Source: Brachynemurus nebulosus (Eukaryota; Arthropoda; Insecta; Neuroptera; Myrmeleontidae). From it: DNA of 64,000 nucleotides. The stretch's first letter is position 1, and every line of letters starts with the position of its first letter. The notes below the pieces were generated by a model, which saw only the letters and a list, made by a program, of their open reading frames with translations, made no database searches and had not been told where the DNA came from. The stretch covers positions 80,643,561-80,707,560 of the forward strand of contig JAPWDM010000001.1 of the NCBI GenBank assembly GCA_035578155.1. The letters run 5' to 3'. This document shows, one piece after another, positions 39,754-50,239 of the stretch. A program made the position numbers and the translations under genes.

Positions 39754-40847
39754 GATAAGCTGTATGAGCTCTTTAACTATGATAAGGTGTATGAGTCACT
39801 CCGGGGGCAAAATAAGTCACCCCGGGAGCAAAATGAGTCACTCCGGGAGCTAAATGAGTCACTCCGGGAGCTAAATGGGTCACTCCGGGAGCTAAATGAG
39901 TCACTCCGGGAGCAAAATGAGTCACTCCGGGAGCTAAATGAGTCACTCCGGGAGCAAAATGAGTCACTCCGGGAGCAAAATGAGTCACTCCGGGAGCTAA
40001 ATGAGTCACTCCGGGAGCAAAATGAGTCACCCCGGGAGCAAAATGAGTCACTCCGGGAGCTAAATGAGTCACCCCGGGAGCAAAATGAGTCACCTCGGGA
40101 GCAAAATGAGTCACTCCGGGAGCTAAATGAGTCACTCCGGGAGCAAAATGAGTCACTCCGGGGTAAAATGAGTAACTCCAGGAGCAAAATGAGTCACTCC
40201 GGGAGCAAAATGAGTCACTCCGGGAGCAAAATGAGTCACTCCGGGAGCAAAATGAGTCACTCCGGGAGCAAAATGAGTCACTCCGGGAGCAATATGAGTC
40301 ACTCCGGGAGCAAAATGAGTCACTCCGGGAGCAAAATGAGTCACTCCGGGAGCAAAATGAGTAACTCCGGGAGCAAAATGAGTCACTCCGGGAGCAAAAT
40401 GAGTCACTCCGGGAGCAAAATGAGTCACTCCGGGAGCTAAATGAGTCACTCCGGGAGCAAAATGAGTCACCCCGGGAGCAAAATGAGTCACTCCGGGAGC
40501 TAAATGAGTCACCCCGGGAGCAAAATGAGTCACCTCGGGAACAAAATGAGTCACTCCGGGAGCTAAATGAGTCACTCCGGGAGCAAAATGAGTCACTCCG
40601 GGAGCAAAATGAGTCACTCCGGGAGCAAAATGAGTCACTCCGGGAGCAAAATGAGACACTCCGGGAGCATGTGAGTCACTCGTTGGAGTCAAATGAGTCG
40701 CTCGGTGAAGCAAATGAGCTAAGTATATATATGAAATTGTCTGAACCGGAATCAATGGACTGGGATAAAATAGATGTTTCAATTGGTGTATTTTTCGAAC
40801 GTGAACCAATGCTGCTGAACGAACTGACTTTGGAAACATTTCTTTAA
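39691..40847 (+). pseudogene. Heptad-repeat protein gene, frameshifted
   Basis: From ATG at 39,691 the frame reads three 9-residue repeats (FNHDNVYEP, FNHDKLYEL, FNYDKVYES). It then runs through copies of a 7-residue unit, ESLREQN or ESLRELN, encoded by the 21-bp array. One 20-bp unit near 40,150 shifts the frame. Two units with GAGTAACTC then put stops in the original phase (near 40,172 and 40,358). Past the array the phase is open again and ends in a unique segment (KLSEPESMDWDKIDV) at 40,847. A 21-bp unit equals one coiled-coil heptad, so a rod-like protein is plausible. The frame continues in phase toward the next ORF, separated by two stops. Confidence 0.45.
39793..40675. repeat. 21-bp tandem array, ~42 copies (left)
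   Basis: Consensus GAGTCACTCCGGGAGCAAAA plus T; the main variant has GCTAAAT for GCAAAAT. About 883 bp, nearly homogeneous, GC-rich against its surroundings. No stop codon in most phases on either strand, which explains the many overlapping open frames (SHSGSK, THFAPGV, SDSFCSR). Confidence 0.95.
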
Positions 40848-40865
40848 ATCTACAAGTGAATCAGT

Positions 40866-41357
40866 TTGAATGTGCTGAAAAGTTATGGTGCGAAAATCAT
40901 ACAACGCGCCTGGATTTGGTTACCAGCCGATTATCAAGCCATGTTTCAAGAATGTGAACCATGTTTTGAATATTATAATCGACCCTGGCAACAAGATCAT
41001 ATTGATGGACCACCTGGTTTGAAAATTCGCTGTGAAATGTGCAAGAATGGCGTGAAAATGGAGGAAAACTTTCAACCGCCCGTTGGTGAACCATTGACAT
41101 CTGCAACACGGATTTCACACGTTGAAGACATATTTCTGACTCATCCTTATTTGTATACAAAAGTCAGAAATTTCGATATGTTATTATACTTAACAAAACA
41201 ACTATTGAAATATGATATTTGGGTGCAACATCTGTATGCATATATGATACCCGAATATGCACAACGAATTTGTCAAGTATGGGATCAGTTACCTGAAAAC
41301 ATGAAACAGTTACGTTCGGGTGTTATTGAATATATAAACAAATCATACAATTTTTAA
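40866..41357 (+). CDS. Unrecognised CxxC protein in element centre
   Basis: Open for 163 codons, but the first in-frame ATG is at 40,941, giving 138 residues. The upstream codons (KSYGAKIIQRAWIWLPADYQ) look protein-like. Just before them the same phase contains two stops (40,845 and 40,860), linking it to the heptad gene. Visible features are CEPC and CEMC about 30 residues apart, a possible zinc site, with an aromatic stretch (FEYYNRPWQQDHIDGPPG) between, and a C-terminal half rich in Tyr, Leu and Gln that could be helical. There is no membrane segment. I do not recognise the family. It could be the tail of a larger broken gene. Confidence 0.45.
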   Translation: MNVLKSYGAKIIQRAWIWLPADYQAMFQECEPCFEYYNRPWQQDHIDGPPGLKIRCEMCKNGVKMEENFQPPVGEPLTSATRISHVEDIFLTHPYLYTKVRNFDMLLYLTKQLLKYDIWVQHLYAYMIPEYAQRICQVWDQLPENMKQLRSGVIEYINKSYNF

Positions 41358-41634
41358 TATTTATTTATTGTAAAAAATATTTCATATACATTTGTTGTAA
41401 AAAATATTACATATACATTTATTGTGAAAATATTTTGTATTCATACTTATTTTTTAAAAATAAAGAACAATAATTATTTACATATATGTGTTATTTATTT
41501 GAAAAAAAAAACCTTTTTATCTTACAGGGTTAAAAAATATAAAAATAAAATATACACTTCAATGAGGGATAACTGCTGCTTCTTATACGGTGGTGTTCTT
41601 CAAAATTCAGTAAATTCTTAGTGTGGATAATCAA

Positions 41635-42621
41635 TTAATCATCATCATCATCATCATCATAATCGCTAGCATCTTCTTTATCAGTTTCATCCAGATAATC
41701 ACCTAGTGGTTCAATAACATCAGCCTTTTGAAGTTCGCGAAGTATAGAGAATATTTCTCGACCAACAGTAGTTTCTTTTAAAGCATTTAACTCTTTGATT
41801 AAATCTTCTCGATCGTAAACGTTAAACAACAACATATTTTTATTTTCCTCTAAACTTCGAATAATATTGAGTATTTTTTCACCAGTCTCTGAAGTCTCGT
41901 ATAAATGTTGTAATTCATCTATTAAAGTATTAGGATTATGCCAGTATTTTATTTTTTTCGATTGTATGTTAACATTTCTACACTCTCTCAAGTTGTCTTG
42001 CTTAAAATGCTTAGCTAAGGCCCCGTTTTCGACATTTTCATTTGAAGCTATATGACGTTTTAAGCTTATTGGTTTAACCTGATTGACAATTTTCGCTTCA
42101 TTTTCCGAGTCAACGCTTCGAACCTCTTTTAACATTATAATATCTAAAGCAGTTCCTAAAAGTTTAGTTAGTTGTGAAGAGGAGGTTGTTTCATTGCAAT
42201 TGTTATTAATTGCTGTTAAGTGATTTACTTGCTTACTTTCATTAGACCAACTATCTTTCTCGTTTTCAGATTGATGACGGTTTTCTCCTCTTTTCAAAGA
42301 GTTAAATTTGGTTTGAATGGCTTCAGTTGCAGCATCTATCCTTTTTTGGTCAAACGGATTCAAGATTGCTTCAGAGTAATCAATATCATGCTGTAGTTGA
42401 GATGTATTTTCATCATCATTATCATCAAATCTAGATATAGAGATATCAGCAGGTGTTTTATTATTATTAGCATCATATGATATGAATTTGCTTGGTGAGT
42501 TATCATTCTTTCCAATCGTACCATCATTAATATTGCTTAACGAATTATGTTGAGCATTTAAGTGTCTAGAAAGATTAGACTTTCGCGTAAATGCTTTACC
42601 ACAAAAATCACAATTATACAT
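41635..42621 (-). CDS. C2H2 zinc-finger protein with acidic tail
   Basis: 328-residue intact frame in the single-copy centre, from ATG at 42,621. A single classical finger lies at the very N-terminus, CDFCGKAFTRKSNLSRHLNA then QH (C-x2-C-x12-H-x4-H). A long polar, Asn/Ser/Asp-rich middle follows, then helical segments near residues 225-305 (NIIRSLEENKNMLLF, DLIKELNALKETTVGREI, ILRELQKADVIEPLG). The C-terminus is a run of Asp (about nine of the last ten residues). The arrangement suggests a DNA-binding or regulatory protein. It is convergent with the 40,866 ORF (278-bp gap) and its 5' side abuts the right arm. One-finger proteins of this layout do occur in large DNA transposons, but no specific family is claimed. 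Confidence 0.7.
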   Translation of the reverse strand: MYNCDFCGKAFTRKSNLSRHLNAQHNSLSNINDGTIGKNDNSPSKFISYDANNNKTPADISISRFDDNDDENTSQLQHDIDYSEAILNPFDQKRIDAATEAIQTKFNSLKRGENRHQSENEKDSWSNESKQVNHLTAINNNCNETTSSSQLTKLLGTALDIIMLKEVRSVDSENEAKIVNQVKPISLKRHIASNENVENGALAKHFKQDNLRECRNVNIQSKKIKYWHNPNTLIDELQHLYETSETGEKILNIIRSLEENKNMLLFNVYDREDLIKELNALKETTVGREIFSILRELQKADVIEPLGDYLDETDKEDASDYDDDDDDD

Positions 42622-42744
42622 CGTTCAGCGGGAGGTCTGAAGCGTTCGCTAGTAAATGAATAACTGTTCAAAGATTTATTGCTTCTCTACTTATATATAC
42701 TTAGCTCATTTGCTTCACCGAGCGACTCATTTGACTCCAACGAG

Positions 42745-43425
42745 TGACTCACATGCTCCCGGAGTGTCTCATTTTGCTCCCGGAGTGACTCATTTTGCTC
42801 CCGGAGTGACTCATTTTGCTCCCGGAGTGACTCATTTTGCTCCCGGAGTGACTCATTTTGCTCCCGGAGTTACTCATTTTGCTCCCGGAGTGACTCATTT
42901 TGCTCCCGGAGTGACTCATTTTGCTCCCGGAGTGACTCATATTGCTCCCGGAGTGACTCATTTTGCTCCCGGAGTGACTCATTTTGCTCCCGGAGTGACT
43001 CATTTTGCTCCCGGAGTGACTCATTTTGCTCCCGGAGTTACTCATTTTACCCCGGAGTGACTCATTTTGCTCCCGGAGTGACTCATTTAGCTCCCGGAGT
43101 GACTCATTTTGCTCCCGAGGTGACTCATTTTGCTCCCGGGGTGACTCATTTAGCTCCCGGAGTGACTCATTTTGCTCCCGGGGTGACTCATTTTGCTCCC
43201 GGAGTGACTCATTTAGCTCCCGGAGTGACTCATTTTGCTCCCGGAGTGACTCATTTTGCTCCCGGAGTGACTCATTTAGCTCCCGGAGTGACTCATTTTG
43301 CTCCCGGAGTGACTCATTTAGCTCCCGGAGTGACCCATTTAGCTCCCGGAGTGACTCATTTAGCTCCCGGAGTGACTCATTTTGCTCCCGGGGTGACTTA
43401 TTTTGCCCCCGGAGTGACTCATACA
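42745..43425. repeat. 21-bp tandem array, ~32 copies (right)
   Basis: Reverse-complement orientation of the left array, with the same variant order at the outer side (GCTAAAT units and the 20-bp unit near 43,045) but fewer units on the inner side. Confidence 0.95.
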
Positions 43426-43459
43426 CCTTATCATAGTTAAAGAGCTCATACAGCTTATC

Positions 43460-43789
43460 ATGGTTAAAGGGCTCATACACATTATCATGGTTAAAAGGTA
43501 TAAAATAGTTAAACTTACACAAAATATTGTCAATTTACCGGTGGTTGTCAAAGAGTTAACATCTCTTTCGCTGAAAAAACAATTTCGTGGTATAACAATT
43601 GCATTTCGAACCATGATAATTTACAATTCAGAGCAGTCCACCACTAGACAACCTAGCAAAGGACTTTCGAAACCTAAGATCATTAAACGTAAAACTTTTA
43701 AGCGACAACACATTTCACCCGAAAATTTAGCATTCCTTAAATCACTAGGTCTTAAAGTGAAAAGAACATGGTACGCACCAATGTGCTAA
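43460..43789 (+). CDS. Small basic protein of the element (right arm)
   Basis: Mirror copy of the 109-codon frame at 39,424-39,753, identical in translation. It reads outward, away from the centre, starting 35 bp beyond the array. Features are as for the left copy: a basic C-terminal half (IKRKTFKRQH) and ending YAPMC. Whether either copy is expressed cannot be told from sequence. Confidence 0.4.
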   Translation: MVKGLIHIIMVKRYKIVKLTQNIVNLPVVVKELTSLSLKKQFRGITIAFRTMIIYNSEQSTTRQPSKGLSKPKIIKRKTFKRQHISPENLAFLKSLGLKVKRTWYAPMC

Positions 43790-43948
43790 ATATTATTAAC
43801 AGTTTGTAATTTGATGGTCAACTAGCAATAGCTATTGGTATCCTTTTTCGGATACATCCCACAAATTAACTATCCTCACCAATTTTAATTATTTTATATA
43901 AAGTTGTGGATTGTGTGAGTAAATTCAGTTCTACAGCGGTGATAAAAA

Positions 43949-44415
43949 ATGGCGTTTCTTGACATACAAGGCTATCAAGGAGCTTTTTTATTTTAAAGAA
44001 GTTGGTATCGTTGCGGAAAATTCGGATGAAATATTACATCTTATATTCGACGCACCGTTTGATTTCAACGAGTTGCCGAAGAAATATGAACGGGTTGCTG
44101 CACGTTAGCTTTGCCGAAATTGGCAAGGGATACCTTGGTCATATGGATTTATTCCGTACAAAAAACTTCATTCCATATTGAAACCTATATTAAAGAAGTT
44201 TCAAGGGCGGTGAAAAGAAGAAATGGATTTCAAATTTGTTTGATGGTACCGAAAACCAGCCGTGGATTTTGAATTTGGAAGAAATATTTGATGTACCGAA
44301 GATTTCCAATCTGCGAGATGAATATTATTCAAGACGCTGTATGATCCGTTCAGATAAAATTTGCTCATTAGAAAACTGTATTCTTTTAAAAAAATTTTAT
44401 ATGGAAAATAAATAG
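43949..44415 (+). pseudogene. Broken ORF, possibly nuclease-like (right arm)
   Basis: Mirror copy of 38,798-39,264 with the same frame losses, from ATG at 43,949 to a stop at 44,413-44,415. It begins 159 bp beyond the stop of the small basic ORF on the same strand, so the two would have lain in one outward-reading cluster. Confidence 0.35.
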
Positions 44416-46937
44416 ATTTTTAGTAATATATACATTTAAGCAATTTAATTTTTTGTATACATATTCTATAAATAAAATTTAAAAAAAAAGAAAAATATGT
44501 GCGTTTTATTTAATTATTACCCTGAATTCCCCTATTTTTTTACAGCAAAAAGTTTCTTTCGTTAACCAATAAGAGTATTAACAAAAATCTTATGAAATTT
44601 ATTATTCTAATTGAAAAGCATATTTCATGATACACCCTGTATACTAAAATATTTATTAAAAATACTAAATATACACCAGTTATATATACATGATATTATA
44701 TATATGTTAATGATTGATAAAGTATCAAATTCAAAATGTTCTAGTCTATAAAAATTTTGATTTTACAGACTTAAAAATTTAGTAAAACTCAATGCTGTTA
44801 TCATTTTTATATTAAGCGACGTGTTCATAGTAATTTAAAACCAAAAATTGAACTTTTATTCTGTTTAAAAATGTTAAATACAATACTATTATACCCTAAT
44901 ATAAATATGTATCAGTATTAAAATGATATACATTGATTTTGCTGATTAAACAAATTTTTTGCAATATTTATAAATTATTTTATAATTAGATTTAATACTT
45001 ATTCATAAATGGCTATACAATTCGTTTACTAGCATTCATAAAAATTAAAATTATATACAAATTTTCTTTCTTATTCTCAATATACAGAGTGTATACATAA
45101 AATATTTTTAATATATAGAGTCTATACATATGTACATACTGAATTATTTCAGATAATTTTCGTTTGATATAGAAACAGTTTTGTGCTACAGTCAAATTCA
45201 AAAGTGTTGTGCACCATAAGAAGTAATATTTTTTGTAACTTGTTAAAATTTCAAGAATTTTTGTTAGTTAACTAAAAAATTGGTCACTGTAGGTTAAATG
45301 TTAAAGTATTAAAACTGATAAAAATAATTTCTTGCTTGAGGCCTACAATGGGTGATATTTTTTACTAAACAATTTTTTAACTCATTAATATTCCATGACA
45401 TCATCTTTCTTATACCAAAAAAACTCCATATATGAGTCATATGATCATAATTCAGCTAAAATAAACATTTAATTATTAGTTGTTTGTTTATTTTAAAACT
45501 GATAAAAATTCCTGGAATTTTCCAAGGTTAAATATACCAAAAATCCCCATAAGGTACAGTTGACACCCAAATTTCCGGCAGTACAGTAGCGGTCAGAAAT
45601 CTGGAGTCTGGAGTCTGGAGTCTGAAGTCATGATTGCGGCTAGCGCTTGGTACAGTGCCCCCACAAAATTTAGCGGCCTCCCAATCTTAAATAAACAATT
45701 TTAAAATTATTACATGATCCAAAATTATTATATAAATAAACAAATATAACAAAAATCCCCGCTTGTATGAATCATACTATAATTATAATTCAACAATCAG
45801 GCCATAAATTAAAAATTCCAAGAAGACTATTTCGTATTTGAAATCCAAACAAAGAAATTGCTGAGTCATCAAAATCTTAAATAAACATTTTTTTTAAATT
45901 AAAACTTATATAAATAAACAAATTAAAAAAGTGCTGACTTTGCTGAAAACAGGCTTAAACTTGTTGAAAAGTACAGTAGACACTCGATTTACAGTACAGT
46001 AGCGGTCAGAAATCTGGACCCCGGAGTCTAATCTTAAAATCTAGCGCTTGGTACAGTGCGCCCCCGACAAAATTTATCGTTAGCGACCGCACCCAATTTA
46101 AGATGACGCAGTTAAGTGAGGCCAAGATTTGCACGTAATAAGCACAGTACGCTTCAAAAAGTGATCGGATACCTTTTTGCTCAGGGGGGCCCGCACTTTT
46201 GACATGGTAGTGTACCAAAAATTTAAGTACAGTACGGCGTCAAAAATTCGGGGCCACCCCCGAGTTAGGGTATTCCCCACATTTTTTGACGTGATAGTTC
46301 GTTTAAGATGACGTAATTAAGGCAAGCGCGTGTTGGGGCCAAGGTTTGCACGTACAGTACGCTTAAAAAAGTGATCGGATACCTTTTTGGTCAGGGGGGC
46401 CCGCACTTTTGACACGGCAGTGTACCAAAAATTTAAGTACAGTACGGCGTCAAAAGTTTGGGGCCACCCCCCGAGTTAGGGTAACCCCACATTTTTGACG
46501 CGGTAGTGTACCCCATCTATCAAATTTTGGCCTAAAATTCAGTCTGCGCATGCGTCGTGTACTTAAATTCAGTCTGCGCATGCGTTAGGTTTGCATTCAA
46601 AAACTACGTCAGTGCCGGCGCATAATAGGTTAACACAAAACCAAATTGTGATAAGTAAATTGTGATGACGCATAATGGGTTAACATAAATTAATTTGATT
46701 GCGGGTAATGACTCATCTCTTACGAATTTCAAGGCTAACAGTATGAGCGCGTGTGGGGTCAAATGTCAACAACAAATTTTAAATACATGTACCTGGTACG
46801 TGCCGGGTCAAAGGTCAATTCATACACTAGGTACAGTAGGACCCCAAACTACACGGTTCTTAACACGGTCAAAAAAGTAGTCCGGATAATTGAGGTTTTA
46901 CTGTGTCATAGAACCCGCTCAGCTATTCTACTACCTT

Positions 46938-47250
46938 TCGTAACAAGACTTGGCTAGATATAAACTGACACAACAAAGAATTTGTTGATTTGCTTTATAA
47001 AAATAATTCCCACTTTAGTTGTTAATAATAATGGTTTAAATTTATACGTGTCAATCAGTATAGGGGTGTCAACCACTGTACTGTTTACCCTATATGAAAA
47101 CTACATGAAAAGTACTAGTTTAACTTTTTTTGCTCAAAATTGTAATTTAAAGTATAAAATCTCAAAACTGGACAGTTAATGTGAGGTGTCAATCGTAATT
47201 TTACTGCCAATCAGCAGAATAAAAATTTTGGTATATATTTTGATAAGTAT
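46938..47250. other. Right flank of the Polinton-like element
   Basis: No gene seen. Sequence to the right of the target duplication joins logically with 36,200-36,274 as one pre-insertion site. Confidence 0.5.
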
Positions 47251-47251
47251 A

Positions 47252-47481
47252 GGGTAAAAGCCCCCTTTGTGGAACGGTATCTAATACTGGAACAGTTTTG
47301 ACATTTACGTATTTATTTCTTTAATTAAGTAAGGAAACTTTAAATGCGAGGTGAATTTAAATTGAAAAACAATCATTCTATTAACAATAATTTTTGTTAT
47401 CAGACGTTTCTTTCAGAAACAACTTCATTAATATGTAAATGTTCATAATTAGATACCGTTCCACAAAGGGGGCTTTTACCC
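47252..47481. mobile_element. 230-bp TA-flanked MITE, pogo-like ends
   Basis: TA then GGGTAAAAGCCCCCTTTGTG at 47,250, with the reverse complement CACAAAGGGGGCTTTTACCC then TA at 47,481-47,483. The arms match perfectly for about 37 bp. The interior is AT-rich. The ends resemble those of the pogo-like element at 17,071 (AGGTAAAATACCC). A single end of a related copy lies at 63,453. Confidence 0.8.
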
Positions 47482-47484
47482 TAT

Positions 47485-48160
47485 TGTTATTTATTTAACA
47501 TACATTTTTGTTATTTTCTTTTTCATGATAAGTTATGAAACTCGTGAATTTGTATGTAGCGTTTCCGAAGTTTCCCCTTCATATTTGCCAGACAGTAATA
47601 CCGATCCGTGAGTTTTTCTCTTTTATTACTGTAATTTTATTATCAATATATTAAATAACCCAGTCAGGGGCCAGATTTACATTTGAGAGACTCCGGGATA
47701 CTTCTTATTTGAATATCCCGTAGTTCTTCACATGTGAAGACCCTTGAGAACTTTTGTGGAAACCCCCACTAAGGCGATAAGGAAATTTGCGAAATCTTTC
47801 AAATTTTCCCACTTTTTATTCTGTTTCTGTATTTAAGAAATTCATTATTGATTTTGTGGAAGTCCCGGGGCACGTGGCCTTATGTAAATCCGGTTCCGCT
47901 CCTAACTAAAAATAATTTTATTTTTCACGATAAATAGCAACTTAATAGAAACATATGAACTAGAATGTAATGCCTATCTAAATGCATCGGTGTCAGTCGA
48001 TTCCAATGTTTATATGTAATTGATTATTTAATTTACATTTTTTTTTATTTATTTACTTATTTTTTAGTCATTTCAATATATGGCCATTCATTTATTTGTA
48101 ATTTTTAATTCATAATCTTTTAATTACGAAAAAATTGTAAATTAAAACTTTATAACTTAA
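47485..48160. other. No recognisable gene
   Basis: Unassigned sequence. No open frame of note. Confidence 0.4.
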
Positions 48161-48165
48161 TAGAA

Positions 48166-48230
48166 TGTCCAGCTAAGAATCGAACTTCGTACATTCAGAG
48201 GTAGAGGCTAGTATTTTAACCACTGTAAGT
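48166..48230 (-). repeat. tRNA-like SINE head or tRNA relic
   Basis: On the minus strand GTGGTTAAAATACTAG resembles an A box and AAGTTCGATTCTTA a B box (GGTTCGANTCC), about 25 bp apart. The stems are poor and no complete cloverleaf forms, so a decayed tRNA-derived SINE is more likely than a tRNA gene. Confidence 0.45.
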
Positions 48231-48369
48231 ACTTTAAAATATGTAAGTACTTAATAATAAGTTAATTAAATTTCCAGTTAGTTATTACATTTTCTTATCA
48301 GTCATAAATTTTTTTTCTAATTTTGCTTAATTATTGATATTATCGACTAGAAATCCATGTACAAAACAG

Positions 48370-50230
48370 TTGTCATGGAGCGTGATGACCTTAAAAAACA
48401 ACTGGATGAGGTAAAAAAGAAAAATCCAGACATGTTGAGTGCTTTACATACATTGTTTATACCAGGCCAAATAAAACGTTTATTTAATTCAAATAAACCA
48501 GCATGTTGGTAACCAGAAGACACGTCTGCTTCCATTAGCTTAGGAAGTGTTAGTCCAAAAGGTATCTACGAAATACTTTGAAATATCCTTTGCAGGCTTT
48601 AAGTACATTGAGGAAATGGGCTAGCCATTTAAAATTAAATGAGGGTATCTTAAATGAAATAATAACGTTAATGAAGAATAATAACGTTAATGAAAAAATT
48701 TACTGTTCTAAGTTTCGATGAAATTTATATTTTAAACAAAATGTGTCTTGAAAAAAAACAAAAAAGGATTTTGGGCTCTCATGAATCCGTACAAGTCGTT
48801 ATGGCACGGGGTCTGGCAGAAAATTGGAAATAAGTGGCCTACCATAATTTTGATCAAAGAAAGGAAAAGTCCATTCTAATGGATATACCTAATTTCAAAA
48901 TCACATCATGTTGGATATACTATGGTCACCACTGTCTGTGATATGGGGACATCAAATGTTGCTTTATTAAAGCAGTTAACGAAGAAGAGCAAGAAGTATT
49001 TTTCAGTCATTCAGTAGATGAAAAACAAAAAATATTTGTATTTTGCGATGTGCCACATTTAATTAAATTAATACGAAATAATTTATCTGATAGCGGATTT
49101 CAAATAGTTGGGGAAAAAATTGAAAAGAAATGATTAGAAAATATTTTAAAATTACAAAGCCACGATTTAAAAATATGTCCTGAGCTATATCAGATTTCAC
49201 TAAGATGTTTCAGGAAACCAAAGACAAAGGGTAAGACTTGCTGTACAGTACCTGTCACATATTGTTGCTGAAGCAATAAATGGTGTGGTCAGCGTGGAAT
49301 AATGGACGGTATTAACTGGCAATAAAGTGCTGAGATAATTCAACTAATTGATCAGTGGTTTGATTTGTTCAATCCAAAGCCTAAATTTAACTCTAAAATT
49401 AATGCTTTTGGAGTACCTAGATATAGAAAAACAAAAAAAAATTTTGGAAGAAATGATAAATTTAATAATTAATATGAGAGTAGACTGCCATAGAAAACTA
49501 CTTCCTTTTAAAAAAGGAGGTTTAATTATCAATAAATCAATTATTCTCCTTTTTGAATATTTAAGAAATGAAAAGGAAATAGAATACATAAGAACATTTA
49601 AAATAAAATCAAGACGTTCTTGAAAATTTTTTTTCATATTTGAGAGTGTTGGAAGGTGCAAATGAACATCCAACGCCGGAACGCCCTTGGATTTTATTTA
49701 TAGATTACGTTGGTGGACTTTAGGGAAACTTTCGGCCGCTGTATTTTCAGAAAATAAAAATGTAGAAGTGAATATGACGTCTTCTTCACTAGAAACGGAA
49801 ACTTTAATTAGTAAAGATTTATTAAAAACTGTAACAAAAAATGAAAAAACGATGAGGATTATGAAGGTACTTTACTTGAAATTGAAGAATTTGAAGAAAT
49901 AGATTTCAACCCAGCAATTCGTCACTTACTAGAAGAATTTGATAACTTTAATTAAAGACCTACGGATCAATCTTTTTCTTCTGAATCTTTAATTGCAACT
50001 GAGGTATTAAAATATATTGCCGGTTACGTTGCACATAAATTTAAAAATAAGTACCATCTCACCGATGATAAAAAAAAAAATTGGAAGTTACTAGTGAGCC
50101 AGACTGGATAGACACTTTATTTAAGGTAGTTTAGTTCACCCTTCTGAATCAATGATAGACATTGCACAAAAAGTGGAAGTAGTTTTTAATAACTTACGTA
50201 CCTACATACATACGAATAAGAGAGCTAAAT
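48370..50230 (+). pseudogene. P-element-type transposase, heavily decayed
   Basis: Frame fragments in the expected order of a P-element/THAP9-like transposase. A leucine-rich, coiled-coil-like start (RDDLKKQLDEVKKKN) is followed by LHTLFIPGQIKRLF and ISLGSVSPK. Next come TVLSFDEIYILNK (first catalytic Asp region), VQVVMARGL, CDVPHLIKLIRNNLSDSG (second catalytic Asp region) and, near 50,000, EVLKYIAGYVAHKFK. Many stops and frameshifts intervene (for example 48,509, 48,579 and 48,830). The N-terminal THAP zinc domain is not found upstream. No TIRs were located. Non-functional. The assignment rests on motif order recalled from the family. Confidence 0.7.
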
Positions 50231-50239
50231 AAAAAAATT

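Larger units (their letters stand above)
36281..40731 (+). repeat. Left terminal inverted repeat
   Basis: From the end inward: a 72-bp pogo-like insert (36,309-36,380), duplicated blocks (36,627-36,680 and 36,700-37,115), GACCGCTACTGTACTG motifs (37,206 and 37,619), AT-rich DNA, a broken ORF (38,798-39,264), a small basic ORF (39,424-39,753) and the 21-bp array. Confidence 0.85.
36281..46932. mobile_element. Polinton-like element with giant inverted arms
   Basis: Both ends read AGTAGAATAGCTGAGC inward and are bounded by an identical ACCTTT (36,275-36,280 and 46,933-46,938). A 6-bp duplication, AG termini and long terminal inverted repeats are diagnostic of Polinton/Maverick integration. The arms are 36,281-40,731 (4451 bp) and 42,692-46,932 (4241 bp), nearly identical. 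Outside the tandem array, left plus right coordinates sum to a constant 83,213, so there is no net indel. No protein-primed DNA polymerase, retroviral-type integrase, ATPase, protease or capsid gene is visible. It is therefore a non-autonomous or heavily rebuilt relative. The centre (40,732-42,691) is single copy. Confidence 0.8.
42692..46932 (-). repeat. Right terminal inverted repeat
   Basis: Mirror of 36,281-40,731, shorter by exactly 210 bp. The difference falls in the 21-bp array (ten units). A few substitutions distinguish the arms, mostly in 46,000-46,500 (for example TACCAAAAA context and GGGGGGCCC for GGGGGTCC). Confidence 0.85.

Noticed and set aside
39773..40187. Long frames reading THFAPGV or SDSFCSR on the minus strand of the 21-bp array
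   Set aside because: The array lacks stops in most phases, so all phases are open. The plus-strand ESLREQN phase has coding-like flanks, the others do not.
39793..43425. CRISPR-like array
   Set aside because: Units are contiguous 21-bp repeats with no unique spacers, in a eukaryotic setting.
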